DNA of 64,000 nt, taken from the NCBI RefSeq assembly GCF_900637955.1, contig NZ_LR134476.1, positions 248,001 to 312,000 on the forward strand. Reading direction: 5' to 3'. A model generated the notes under the pieces. The model was not told the DNA's origin, searched no databases, and saw only the letters and a program-made list of their open reading frames with translations. The position numbers and the translations under genes were made by a program. The stretch is from Trueperella bialowiezensis. GTDB taxonomy: Bacteria; Actinomycetota; Actinomycetes; Actinomycetales; Actinomycetaceae. How positions within the stretch are numbered: position 1 is the stretch's first letter; the number at the start of each line of letters is the position of its first letter. Below are positions 52,615-61,315 of this stretch, piece by piece.

Positions 52615-53696
52615 CGCTGTGCCAGCCATTCCGCGTAGAACAAGCCCATGCCGGCTGCGGCAAGCAACGCTTCGATCAGCCAGAACCGCACCACGATCGT
52701 GACTTCCTTCCAGCCCTTCAGCTCAAAATGATGGTGGAGCGGAGCCATCTTGAACACGCGTTTACCGGTCAACTTAAACGAGCCGACCTGAATAATGTTC
52801 GAGAACACGATAATGACGAACAGGCCACCGATGAGCACGGCAAGGAACTGGGTCTTCGTCAGAATGGACACGCCCGCGAACGCGCCACCGAGTGCGAGCG
52901 AGCCGGTGTCACCCATGAAAATCGCGGCCGGTGAGGTGTTGTGCCACAAGAAACCAAGACACGCGCCCACGATCGCAGCACAAATGATGGCTAAATCGCG
53001 CGGATCACGCACGTCATAACAGCCCGGCGTCGGGTTCACCACGGACTGGCACGACTGGTAGGACTGCCAAATGGTGAGGATCGTGTAGGCCCCGAAAGCG
53101 ATAGAAGCAGCTCCAGCGGCGAGGCCATCGAGTCCGTCCGTCAAATTCACCGCGTTCGACCACGCCGTAATCAAGAAATTCGCCCAGATAATGAACAGCA
53201 CGACGCCGATGGCCACCCCGGCAAAGGCCAGACTGATCTGCGTGTCGCGTACAATCGAAATCCGCATCGACGCCGGCGTACGGTTGAGATCGTTCTTAAA
53301 CTGCAAGGCTCCCACAGCAAACGCGATTCCAACCACGCCCTGCCCGATGATCTTCCCCATCGGAGTAAGCCCCAACGACCGTTCGTTGCGAATCTTCGCA
53401 TAGTCATCCAAGAAGCCGATGAATCCCAAGCCAACCATCAGCCCGAGCAGCAAAATGCCCGACGCGTTCGGACCGCGCTGACTTAACACGTTCGCCATCA
53501 CGTAGCCCATGACGGTGGCGATGATGATAATAATGCCGCCCATTGTTGGAGTGCCACGTTTGACGAGGTGCGTGGTCGGCCCGTCCTCGCGAATGTACTG
53601 GCCGTACGAACGTGCGCGTAAAAACTTGACGAACGCCGGCGTGCCAAACAAAGAAATCAGCAACGACGTCGCTAGAGCGATAAGAATCGCGAGCAT
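52611..53696 (-). CDS. mraY: Phospho-MurNAc-pentapeptide transferase
   Basis: 361 residues with ten membrane helices. It makes lipid I. The catalytic acids are in GFLDDYAKIRNERSLGLTP and NLTDGLDGLAAG; FMGDTGSLALGGAF and the cytoplasmic MAPLHHHFELKGW are further MraY signatures. The ATG follows the murF stop directly (TAA then ATG) with GAGG about ten bases upstream. Confidence 0.97.
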   Translation of the reverse strand: MLAILIALATSLLISLFGTPAFVKFLRARSYGQYIREDGPTTHLVKRGTPTMGGIIIIIATVMGYVMANVLSQRGPNASGILLLGLMVGLGFIGFLDDYAKIRNERSLGLTPMGKIIGQGVVGIAFAVGALQFKNDLNRTPASMRISIVRDTQISLAFAGVAIGVVLFIIWANFLITAWSNAVNLTDGLDGLAAGAASIAFGAYTILTIWQSYQSCQSVVNPTPGCYDVRDPRDLAIICAAIVGACLGFLWHNTSPAAIFMGDTGSLALGGAFAGVSILTKTQFLAVLIGGLFVIIVFSNIIQVGSFKLTGKRVFKMAPLHHHFELKGWKEVTIVVRFWLIEALLAAAGMGLFYAEWLAQR

Positions 53697-55094
53697 TTAG
53701 CAATCCTCCCCGAGGAGCGTTTCCGCAACTCGCCACACACCGGAACCGTTCGAACCTTTAAGTAAGATTACGTCACCTTCCCTCATAATCGGGGAAAGCA
53801 CGTCCAGTGCGGTGTCCGCTTCGGCGCTATACACGGTTATCCCGTTGTCTTTCGCGGAGGCAGCAAGAGCTTCGGTTCCCGGGCCGATCGTCACGACGAC
53901 GTCGACACCCGATTTCGCTGCATACTCGCCTATTGCCGCGTGCTCGGCTGCCGACTGTTCACCGAGCTCGAGCATTGCGCCGAGCACGGCGATCCTCCTG
54001 CGGCCTTCGCCAAGGTCGTCAAGCGCGTCGAGCCCTGCACGCATCGATTCCGGATTCGCGTTATACGAATCGTCGATGATCGTCATGCCTGACTTTTCCG
54101 TGACGGCCATTCGGTGCGGGCTTGCCGGGCCCGTAGCTCCGAGCACGTCCGCAATATATCCCGGGTCAATCCCAAATGAATCAGCCACAGCTGCCGCTGC
54201 CAAAGCGTTCGCCACATGGTGTTCGCCCACAAGTTTCAGGGTAACGTGCGCACGCCCGCGTGCTGTGACCAGCTCGAAATCTGCGTGCCCGGCGTCGTCA
54301 AGCTTCACGTTCGCCGCGTACACGCCAGGCAAGCCGTGGACTCCAAAGAAACTCACGGGGCCGTTAGCCAGATCAGCCATCGCGCGCACGCGTTCGTCAG
54401 CGCCGTTGAGGATCACGGTTCCACCAGGTAGTGTTCCGCTGACGAGTTCGGACTTGGCACGCGCCACGTTATCGATACCGCCAAACTCGCCCAGGTGGGC
54501 GCGGGCAACCGCGAGTACGACTGACACGTCCGGTGGAGCAATGTCCGTCAAATACTCGATGTTGCCCACCTTGTCCGCACCCATTTCAAGAACAAGCGTA
54601 GCCGTGTCCGTACCTGCACGTAGCACGGTCAGTGGTAGGCCAATTTCATTATTGAACGAGCCAGGTGGCGCGATGATCGGCCCGCGAATCGCAAGTAGAG
54701 CAGCCAGCAAGTCTTTCGTGGTGGTTTTCCCGACCGAACCGGTCACTGCCACAACTTTCAATGCCGGATTTTCTGCGCGTGCTCGCCGCAGTGATTCCCG
54801 TGCAAGATGCCCCAACGCAATGACCGGATCAGGAACGACAATTACTCGTTCGCGCGGAGCGCCGCTAGCCAAGGCACTCTCCAGATCCGAGGTAAGCACG
54901 CCGGCAGCACCTGCTTCAATAGCCGAACCGGCAAGGGTGGCACCATCCACCCGCTCGCCCTTGATCGCAACAAAAAGTTCACTCCCGCTGATCTGGCGAG
55001 TATCTGTGACCACCCCGGTCACCTCAACACTCGAAGCACCCTCGAGGTGGCCGCGCGCGTCGTCAGCAGCCTGCTGCAAGGAAATTGGAATCAT
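53697..55094 (-). CDS. murF: UDP-MurNAc-tripeptide--D-alanyl-D-alanine ligase
   Basis: 465 residues. It adds D-Ala-D-Ala to the stem peptide. VTDTRQISGSELFVAIKGER is the N-terminal UDP domain, VTGSVGKTTTKDLLAALLA the ATP loop and DDSYNANPESMRAGLDAL the MurF substrate motif. It overlaps murE by four bases (ATGA). It acts after MurE in the same operon. Confidence 0.96.
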   Translation of the reverse strand: MIPISLQQAADDARGHLEGASSVEVTGVVTDTRQISGSELFVAIKGERVDGATLAGSAIEAGAAGVLTSDLESALASGAPRERVIVVPDPVIALGHLARESLRRARAENPALKVVAVTGSVGKTTTKDLLAALLAIRGPIIAPPGSFNNEIGLPLTVLRAGTDTATLVLEMGADKVGNIEYLTDIAPPDVSVVLAVARAHLGEFGGIDNVARAKSELVSGTLPGGTVILNGADERVRAMADLANGPVSFFGVHGLPGVYAANVKLDDAGHADFELVTARGRAHVTLKLVGEHHVANALAAAAVADSFGIDPGYIADVLGATGPASPHRMAVTEKSGMTIIDDSYNANPESMRAGLDALDDLGEGRRRIAVLGAMLELGEQSAAEHAAIGEYAAKSGVDVVVTIGPGTEALAASAKDNGITVYSAEADTALDVLSPIMREGDVILLKGSNGSGVWRVAETLLGEDC

Positions 55095-56623
55095 GTGCCA
55101 TCTACCTTCCGTCGCGCTAGCGCATCGCGTGCTATCACGCGGTCATCAATCTCCACGTCTACGCCGGCGACGTCCTGAATCGTTTCATGCCCCCGGCCCG
55201 CGATTAACACTACGTCATCATCGCCTGCTTGACGTATAGCGCCGTGGATCGCCTCAGCCCTATCCGGAATTTCTTCCCACGAAAAGCCATCCGGAATACC
55301 AGTGATCACTTCACGCCGGATTTGCGCGGGATCTTCACCGTGGGGATCGTCATCCGTCACGATCAAATGATCCGCGTGGCGGGCAACCGCCGCAGCCATC
55401 TGCGGACGCTTTTCGCGATCACGTTCGCCGGCCGACCCGGTCACCACAATAAGTTTGCCAGGCCTCACTCCATGGAGTGCCACCATCGCCTTGTCCAGCG
55501 CGTCAGTGTTGTGCGCGAAATCAACAACTGTATATGGCTTATCCCCCACGACTTCCATCCGCCCGGGAATGACCGGCGATACGCCTTCCTGGCCGAGAGC
55601 CTGCCCAATCTGGGCAAGCGGGATACCTGCTTCACACACCATGATGATCGCCAATGCTGCGTTTGCCACATTAAACATGCCCGCAAGCTGGGTGCAGGTT
55701 TCCAAAGAGCCACCGGGGCCTGCAAGCGTGAAACGTTGCACTGCTCCTTCTGCCCGTAGTTCGGTCACCGACCAGTCCGCATCCAGGCCCGTCACTGACA
55801 GCGACACTGCCGCGCCAGGCCGTTCAGTTGCGAGCGTGTCATAGAGCCGCTGCCCGGCGTCGTCGTCTACCAACACGACGGCGCGCTCGCAGTGGTCCGA
55901 ATCAAACAGCGTAGCTTTCGCCGCGAAATATTCCTCGAGCGTGCCATGGTAATCCAGATGGTCGTGAGTGAGATTCGTGAAACCTGCGACGTCGAAACGC
56001 ATCGGCTCAGTACGCCCCTGCGCAAGCGCATGCGAAGACACTTCCATCACCAGATCGGTGCCGCCGTTTTCCACGAGTGTGGCCAGCATTGCCTGCAGAT
56101 CAGCAGGCTGCGGGGTCGTGAGCGTGGAGGCCAACTCGAGATCCCCGATTCTCACTGCCACCGTGCCGATCAAACCGGTAGTCCTGCCCAGCTTACGCAG
56201 AATATGGTCAATCATGAAGGCCGTCGACGTCTTACCGTTCGTGCCCGTCACGCCAAACGCCGTGAGTTGAGCTGCCGGGTTACCGTATACGGCAGCCGCA
56301 GCAACGCCCGCTGAGCGAGCCGGATCGCCCACCACGAGCACCGGCACATCTGCATCCCCGATGATGTGGGCACCCTCGGCGTCAGTAACCACTGCCCTCG
56401 CGCCCGCCGCAATCGCCTCGCGAGCAAATGTTGCCGCATGTACTTTCGCACCACGCCTAGCAATAAACACGTCCCCAGGGCGAATCCGACGGTTATCAGC
56501 GCTCACACCACTCACCGCCGTCGCGCCACAAACGTTCAGCTCTTGTACGGGCAATCCAAGTGCCCGCCCGACGTCGCTAAGAGCCACCTGCGGAGAATTC
56601 TTAGGACGCACGAGGAACTCCAT
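55091..56623 (-). CDS. murE: UDP-MurNAc-tripeptide synthetase
   Basis: 510 residues. It adds the third amino acid of the stem peptide. SADNRRIRPGDVFIARRGAK binds UDP, GVTGTNGKTSTAFMIDHIL is the ATP loop and TNLTHDHLDYHGTLEEYFA the metal region. The specificity loop near residue 426 reads TDDDPHGEDP. DAP enzymes have DNPR there, so lysine or ornithine is more likely the added residue. The start overlaps the ftsI stop region by 23 bases and has GAGGAAGAG about seven bases upstream. Confidence 0.95.
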   Translation of the reverse strand: MEFLVRPKNSPQVALSDVGRALGLPVQELNVCGATAVSGVSADNRRIRPGDVFIARRGAKVHAATFAREAIAAGARAVVTDAEGAHIIGDADVPVLVVGDPARSAGVAAAAVYGNPAAQLTAFGVTGTNGKTSTAFMIDHILRKLGRTTGLIGTVAVRIGDLELASTLTTPQPADLQAMLATLVENGGTDLVMEVSSHALAQGRTEPMRFDVAGFTNLTHDHLDYHGTLEEYFAAKATLFDSDHCERAVVLVDDDAGQRLYDTLATERPGAAVSLSVTGLDADWSVTELRAEGAVQRFTLAGPGGSLETCTQLAGMFNVANAALAIIMVCEAGIPLAQIGQALGQEGVSPVIPGRMEVVGDKPYTVVDFAHNTDALDKAMVALHGVRPGKLIVVTGSAGERDREKRPQMAAAVARHADHLIVTDDDPHGEDPAQIRREVITGIPDGFSWEEIPDRAEAIHGAIRQAGDDDVVLIAGRGHETIQDVAGVDVEIDDRVIARDALARRKVDGT

Positions 56624-58481
56624 TCGCTAACTCTTCCTCATTCCACGGCAAACGCACCAACGGTACGCTCGATGGCGGAATTTTCTGCTGCCGCATCGCA
56701 AATTCGGCCGTCTTAGAAAACACCACGGCTGCCGTGTCGCCGCCATAGCCTGGGCCTGCCGCGTTGTAAACAATCGAGGCGAAAATAATCTGCGGATCCT
56801 CCGCCGGAATCGTACCCACGAACGTACCGGCGCGCTTCGTCAACGCGCCCGACGCGTCAGGAACCTGAGCGGTACCCGTCTTACCCGCAACGTTGTAGCC
56901 ATCAACGCGAGCACGCCAGCCCGTTGAATAAGGATCAGTCACTGCTTGCATCATCTGCAACATCGTATCGGCAGTTTCTTCAGTAACAACCTGCCGGGAT
57001 TCCCCGACCACGGTAGGCGTGTATTCGCCGTCAATACTCTCCACGCCATCCACAATATGCAACGGAATGTAGACGCCACGGTTAGCGATCACCGACATCA
57101 TCTGCCCAAGTTGCAAAGTCGTGGCCGACCACGATTGACCAAACATTGTGGTGTACCGCTCACGTGGCCCCCAGCTTTCCAGCGGATGCAACATGCCCGC
57201 CTGCTCCCCAGGAAGCTCAATGCCAGTCTTCTGACCCAATCCGAAATCAACCAGATACTGGTAGCGCACCTCATCCGGCACCAAATCACCAATCTGAACC
57301 ATGCCGGTGTTCAACGACTCAGCAAGCGTACCCGCCACAGTAAGCCGTTCAGGCGGATGCGGATCGTTATCTCTAATCACTTGACCGTTTGGCATCTGCA
57401 TCGGGGTCGACACCGTAAACAAATCCAACGGCCCGACCGCACCCTCATTGATCGCCGAGGCATAGGTGATGACCTTGCCGGATGAACCCGGTTCCACAAT
57501 CGCCGACACCGCACGGGAGTTCCAATGCTTCGGATCAGTCGCGCTCAAGTTCGCCGGATCGGGCGCGTTCGAATCTGCTAAGGCGAGCACCCGCCCGCTA
57601 CCAACCTCAATGACGACGGCGGTACCCCACTCCGCACCCTGCGCGGCCACCACTTCGTCAACGGCATCCTGTGTAGCCCGCTGCAAATCACGATCGATCG
57701 TCAAGTGCACAGTATCGCCATCAACCGCCGGGACTTCTGTTCTTTCCGCGTTAGGGAACACGGTTCCACCTGGACCGACCTCGTATTGCATCGCACCCGG
57801 CGTACCTGCAAGCACATTTTCATATGCTTGCTCGACCCCAGCGCGCCCGATCGGAATCTCCGATTCCTCCGTCTGCCCCAGGTAACCCAGTACCGTACCG
57901 GCCGTATTACCGTTCGGATACTGACGTTGCATGAACCTCTCCGGATAAATACCCTTGATCCCCAAGGCGTTGACTTCCCGCCACTTGTCTGGAGAAATAT
58001 CGGAGGCAATCAGGCGCCACTTCGACTTCTTCTCGCCGCCCATCAGCTGGCCACCGAGCTCCGCCTGATCCATTCCGAGCACGGGCGCAAGATCTTTCGC
58101 TGCGGCCGCCGGCCCAGCACCGATGATGTTACGATCCTCGTCACGCTTAACATAATTTTCGATCTCAACCTGATCGACCCGCACGTTATAGCGCTCCAAC
58201 GACGTGGCTAACACTGCGCCGTTGGCATCAAGGATGTCACCGCGCTTAGCCTCCAACGGTTCGGACCTCATACGAAACTCTCGGGCTGTCTCTGACAGCG
58301 CCTCAGCATGGATGACTTGCAAAAACACCAGACGAATAGCCAACAAGAGAGCAGCAAAAAGCGTGAGAACCACAAGAATATTAAGGTTCTTATGGGTCAC
58401 CGCTCGAGCTCGGCCCTCTGCCACACCAGGCGATCCAGGGTACGCTGAAGCACCACTCTGCTGATCTTGCGAGCGTGCCAT
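56601..58481 (-). CDS. ftsI: Division-specific penicillin-binding protein (FtsI/PBP3)
   Basis: 626 residues. One N-terminal membrane helix (LNILVVLTLFAALLLAIRLV) is followed by the PBP dimerisation domain (FRMRSEPLEAKRGDILDANG) and the transpeptidase. EPGSSGKVITYA has the active Ser near 332 (SxxK), ESLNTGM near 388 the SxN triad, and AGKTGTAQ near 534 the KTG motif. It crosslinks septal peptidoglycan with FtsW. No PASTA domain is present. The start follows ftsL by nine bases. Confidence 0.96.
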   Translation of the reverse strand: MARSQDQQSGASAYPGSPGVAEGRARAVTHKNLNILVVLTLFAALLLAIRLVFLQVIHAEALSETAREFRMRSEPLEAKRGDILDANGAVLATSLERYNVRVDQVEIENYVKRDEDRNIIGAGPAAAAKDLAPVLGMDQAELGGQLMGGEKKSKWRLIASDISPDKWREVNALGIKGIYPERFMQRQYPNGNTAGTVLGYLGQTEESEIPIGRAGVEQAYENVLAGTPGAMQYEVGPGGTVFPNAERTEVPAVDGDTVHLTIDRDLQRATQDAVDEVVAAQGAEWGTAVVIEVGSGRVLALADSNAPDPANLSATDPKHWNSRAVSAIVEPGSSGKVITYASAINEGAVGPLDLFTVSTPMQMPNGQVIRDNDPHPPERLTVAGTLAESLNTGMVQIGDLVPDEVRYQYLVDFGLGQKTGIELPGEQAGMLHPLESWGPRERYTTMFGQSWSATTLQLGQMMSVIANRGVYIPLHIVDGVESIDGEYTPTVVGESRQVVTEETADTMLQMMQAVTDPYSTGWRARVDGYNVAGKTGTAQVPDASGALTKRAGTFVGTIPAEDPQIIFASIVYNAAGPGYGGDTAAVVFSKTAEFAMRQQKIPPSSVPLVRLPWNEEELANGVPRAS

Positions 58482-58490
58482 TTCACTTCC

Positions 58491-58880
58491 CTACTTCCCG
58501 GCTGGAGCGGTGATCACCCCGGTTTCAAGATTCACGTGCCGGGCGCCCTGCGCTGGAACAAGACCCAGCGCGTCAGCGCGAACACGTAGCTCTCCCGGAG
58601 TGGATAGCCCAAGGACGTCCTTCTTCAACGTGGCCTCACGGGCGACCATCTCGTTTAGTTCCACACTAATGTTTTTCACATCATAGGCGCCCTGAATCAT
58701 CAGCGTGTTGAGGTGAAATGCGCCAACCACAGCACCCACAACTAGCCCGATGCACACAAATACAGTCGAGATGAAACTACGCGCCGGAGCCGGCGTAGGC
58801 ACCACGCTCAGCCCGGGAGCTTGAATGACCGGGCGATAATTTGGCGCAATCTGACGTTGTTGCTCAGCAGCTGTGCTCAT
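58491..58880 (-). CDS. ftsL: FtsL-like cell division protein
   Basis: 129 residues. A Pro/Ala-rich cytoplasmic part is followed by one membrane helix (STVFVCIGLVVGAVVGAFHL, about 38-57) and then an extracytoplasmic coiled coil (LNEMVAREATLKKDVLGLST) with a short conserved end (ELRVRADALGLVPAQGARHV). The position between rsmH and ftsI and this shape fit FtsL, although sequence conservation in the family is low. Its start overlaps the rsmH stop by four bases. Confidence 0.85.
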   Translation of the reverse strand: MSTAAEQQRQIAPNYRPVIQAPGLSVVPTPAPARSFISTVFVCIGLVVGAVVGAFHLNTLMIQGAYDVKNISVELNEMVAREATLKKDVLGLSTPGELRVRADALGLVPAQGARHVNLETGVITAPAGK

Positions 58881-59878
58881 CGGACACCTCGATAGTTCTG
58901 CGGATTAAACATGTGTGGCGGCGTCGGCGAAACACGTTCCACCGCACGCAACCGGACCGACGCACTACGCGGATTGCGCGCAATTTCGGCGTCGGGAGCC
59001 TTCAGCGCTCCACGAGTGAGCTGCCGAAGGTAAGGCTTATGGGTTTCCAGCTCAACGGGCAGACCCGCTGGCGTGGTTGATGTGGCGCCCTTGGCGAACG
59101 CCTCTTTGACGATCCTGTCTTCCAATGACTGATAGGACTCAACAGCAATCCGCCCACCTACCCGGAGCGACTCAATCGCCCGGGGCAGCGCGGCTTCCAA
59201 CACTGCAAGCTCATCATTGACAGCAATCCGTAACGCTTGGAACGTTCGCTTAGCCGGATTACCACCGGTGCGCCGAGCAGCGGCAGGAATCGACTCGCGA
59301 ACGATATCGACCAGCTCACCCGTGCGTGTGAGTGGTTCATTTACGCGACGGCGAACAATCGCGTCAGCTATCCGGCTGGCGAACTTCTCCTCGCCGTACA
59401 CACGCAGGATTCGTGCGATCTCCCCCGCACTTGCCGTGGCGAGCAGATCCTTAGCGCTCATGCCGCCGCTCGAGTCCATTCGCATGTCCAAAGGCGCGTC
59501 AACACTGTAGGAAAAGCCCCGCTCTTCCGCGTCCAGCTGCAGCGAGGACACGCCCAGGTCCATGAGGATCGCGTCCGCGTAGCCGCCCGCGTCGGAGGCG
59601 ACGAGATCGACGTCGTCGTACGTGGCATGAACCGCTCGAAAGCGCTCGCCGAAGCGTTCTAAACGAGCCGAAGCAAGTTCGATTGCCTGCGGATCACGGT
59701 CAATTCCCACCACGGTCACGTTTGGAAACTCGGCAAGAAAAGCCTCTGCATGCCCGCCCATCCCAAGCGTGCAATCAATAAGCAGTGCGCTTTCACCAGA
59801 AAGGGCAGGCGCAAGCAGGTCAATCACCGTACGAGTAAGGACCGGTACGTGCAAGGCGTCGTTGTCGGCTGTCAGCAC
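58877..59878 (-). CDS. rsmH: 16S rRNA (cytosine-1402-N4)-methyltransferase
   Basis: 333 residues. HVPVLTRTVIDLLAPAL starts the protein, DCTLGMGGHAEAFLAEFP is the SAM-binding loop and AILMDLGVSSLQLDAEERGF holds the RsmH signature. It methylates C1402 in the 30S P site. I start at GTG 59878 because AAAGGGGGA lies about four bases upstream; an in-frame GTG at 59920 has none. Second gene of the dcw operon, 136 bases after mraZ. Confidence 0.95.
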   Translation of the reverse strand: MLTADNDALHVPVLTRTVIDLLAPALSGESALLIDCTLGMGGHAEAFLAEFPNVTVVGIDRDPQAIELASARLERFGERFRAVHATYDDVDLVASDAGGYADAILMDLGVSSLQLDAEERGFSYSVDAPLDMRMDSSGGMSAKDLLATASAGEIARILRVYGEEKFASRIADAIVRRRVNEPLTRTGELVDIVRESIPAAARRTGGNPAKRTFQALRIAVNDELAVLEAALPRAIESLRVGGRIAVESYQSLEDRIVKEAFAKGATSTTPAGLPVELETHKPYLRQLTRGALKAPDAEIARNPRSASVRLRAVERVSPTPPHMFNPQNYRGVR

Positions 59879-59985
59879 CGATCCCCCTTTCGTCGTCTGG
59901 GAGCCCGATTGGTCCTCCACCGTTGGCCTGAAGTTGGGGAATTACCTCAGGACATCGGCAGAAGGCCAACCAGCCTCCGCGTTGT

Positions 59986-60000
59986 CGGCGCTTCGCGCCG
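59986..60000 (-). other. Hairpin between mraZ and rsmH
   Basis: CGGCGC-GAA-GCGCCG on the minus strand is a perfect 6-bp hairpin with a 3-base loop in the mraZ-rsmH gap. There is no T-run; it may adjust mRNA stability. Confidence 0.35.
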
Positions 60001-60014
60001 GCTGTCTTATGCCT

Positions 60015-60446
60015 CTAGAAGACCCCTGGAATGAGCTCTTCTTCCCTATCTGCGAATTCCGACTCGCTCGCGTCCAAGAACGTGTTCCACGATTCGAGAT
60101 CCCAGACCTCAACGTGATTACCCGAACCGATCACCGCAACATCGCGCTGCAACCCGGCGTACTCCCGCAGAGCCACCGGAATCGTGACGCGACCTTGCTT
60201 ATCCGGGATCTGATCATTTGCACCCGATAGAAACACGCGCTTGTACGTACGAGCTTCCTTGGATGTCATCGGCGCCTGGTTCAACCGCTCCAGCATCGAT
60301 TCGAATTCCGCCATCGGAAAGATGTACAAGCAGTGCTCCTGACCGCGCGTCATCACCAGACCGCCTTGAAGCTCAGCTCGATACTTCGCAGGGAGGATGA
60401 GACGCCCCTTGTCGTCAAGCTTCGGCTCGTATGTACCAAGGAACAT
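60015..60446 (-). CDS. mraZ: Transcriptional regulator MraZ
   Basis: 143 residues with two AbrB-like repeats: FLGTYEPKLDDKGRLILPAK and FLSGANDQIPDKQGRVTIPV, each with the DxKGRxxxP-type DNA-binding turn. MraZ binds repeats upstream of its own gene and represses the dcw cluster. The ATG at 60446 has AAGGAGG six bases upstream. The operator of three 10-bp repeats lies 22 bases upstream of the start. Confidence 0.96.
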   Translation of the reverse strand: MFLGTYEPKLDDKGRLILPAKYRAELQGGLVMTRGQEHCLYIFPMAEFESMLERLNQAPMTSKEARTYKRVFLSGANDQIPDKQGRVTIPVALREYAGLQRDVAVIGSGNHVEVWDLESWNTFLDASESEFADREEELIPGVF

Positions 60447-60467
60447 CTGCACCTCCTTACCCTTGGT

Positions 60468-60497
60468 CTCCACTTTACTCCACTTTGCTCCAAGAGC
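60468..60497 (-). promoter_or_regulatory. MraZ operator: three 10-bp direct repeats
   Basis: On the minus strand the core TGGAG recurs every 10 bases: CTTGGAGCAA, AGTGGAGTAA, AGTGGAGACC. The last two share AAAGTGGAG exactly. Repeats with a one-turn period just upstream of mraZ are the known layout of MraZ binding sites. Confidence 0.75.
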
Positions 60498-60852
60498 AAC
60501 ACCAAACACGGGTTTGAGACGATGAATTTTGCTGATATATCAATGAAAAAGCAGGTGGAGGGATTTTTCGATATTTCGGCCACACTTCGGCGGCACAAGA
60601 CGGGAAATCTAGGGGTGCAGGCGTGAGGACGCAAGCCTTGTTACGAAGAAGGGCGCGCCGGACGCGCATTATTTCAGTACTTCTCGCGCGTTATTGCTGT
60701 AATAGCAGAAACGAAGAGGTTTACCGGGCTCGAGTCCCGCATTATTGCTGTAGTAGCAGAAACGCAGGGCGTGGGCAGAAACGCGGGGGCGTGGGCAGAA
60801 ACGCAGGGGCGCGGGGAGGAAAGTGGAGGGTTCTTACGCCCGGAGTGGAGGC
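60498..60852. other. Intergenic stretch between mraZ and DUF3040
   Basis: About 400 bases without a convincing gene. The mraZ side is AT-rich (TGATATATCA and nearby), where the mraZ promoter should lie, though no clear -35/-10 pair stands out. The middle is GC-rich with small palindromes (GGCGCGCC). The far half holds the repeats described separately. Short open frames on both strands lack ribosome sites and coding character. Confidence 0.6.
60691..60806. repeat. Short direct repeats with core GCAGAAACG
   Basis: A 23-base unit (TTATTGCTGT-A-TAGCAGAAACG with one variable base) occurs at 60691-60713 and 60742-60764, 51 bases apart. It runs into two further 20-base-period units GGGCGTGGGCAGAAACGC at 60767-60784 and 60787-60804. 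The core GCAGAAACG is thus present four times in 110 bases. The first two copies contain a small TGCT-GTA-T-AGCA hairpin. No protein or known RNA family explains them. Confidence 0.7.
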
Positions 60853-61227
60853 TTAGCCCTGCTGGCGCTTACGCCACTCCTCAAGTTGCTGTTCCATAAA
60901 TGATGAACGTGATTTGCGTGGTGATGGCCCGGAATCCGCGGGTGCTTCGACGCGGGTGAAACCTTCTGATAGGTACCATAGGCCGCCGAAAACGACGAGG
61001 AAACCGAGCACGCCAACAACAATAATTTCGGCGGCAACTCCGCCAAGAACGATGAGCAAACCAACGACGGCGACGATGAGTCCGATAACCAAGTTTTTCG
61101 GTGAGACGGCAGTCTGGGTGGCCGTGGGCTTTTTGGAGGCAAGCGACTCTGCCAGCTTCGGATCGTCGTCCAAAAGCTGTTCTTCAAGCTTTTCAAGCAT
61201 CCGGCGTTCGTACTCGGATAGAGCCAT
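60853..61227 (-). CDS. DUF3040 family membrane protein
   Basis: 124 residues. MALSEYERRMLEKLEEQL is the conserved N-terminal helix of the actinobacterial DUF3040 family. Two membrane helices follow (NLVIGLIVAVVGLLIVLGGV and EIIVVGVLGFLVVFGGLWYL), then a basic C-terminal tail. The family has no known function and usually lies next to dinB and the dcw cluster, as here. AAAGGGG precedes the ATG. Confidence 0.88.
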   Translation of the reverse strand: MALSEYERRMLEKLEEQLLDDDPKLAESLASKKPTATQTAVSPKNLVIGLIVAVVGLLIVLGGVAAEIIVVGVLGFLVVFGGLWYLSEGFTRVEAPADSGPSPRKSRSSFMEQQLEEWRKRQQG

Positions 61228-61315
61228 CGTTCATCCCCTTTATTTGCTCGGTTTTATTAGGATACAGCACAAAGCAAGTAGTAAAAAGCCATGGTTCACG
61301 CTGGCAACGAAATCG

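Noticed and set aside
53812-55239. 475-codon open frame on the plus strand
   Set aside because: Lies antisense to murF, has Ser/Ala/Arg-rich composition without domains, and no ribosome site; a shadow of a GC-rich gene.
60691-60806. CRISPR array
   Set aside because: Only four short copies with irregular spacing and no unique spacers of constant length; no cas genes nearby.
60820-60829. Additional MraZ site (AAAGTGGAGG)
   Set aside because: A single copy without 10-base repeats; MraZ sites need several units.
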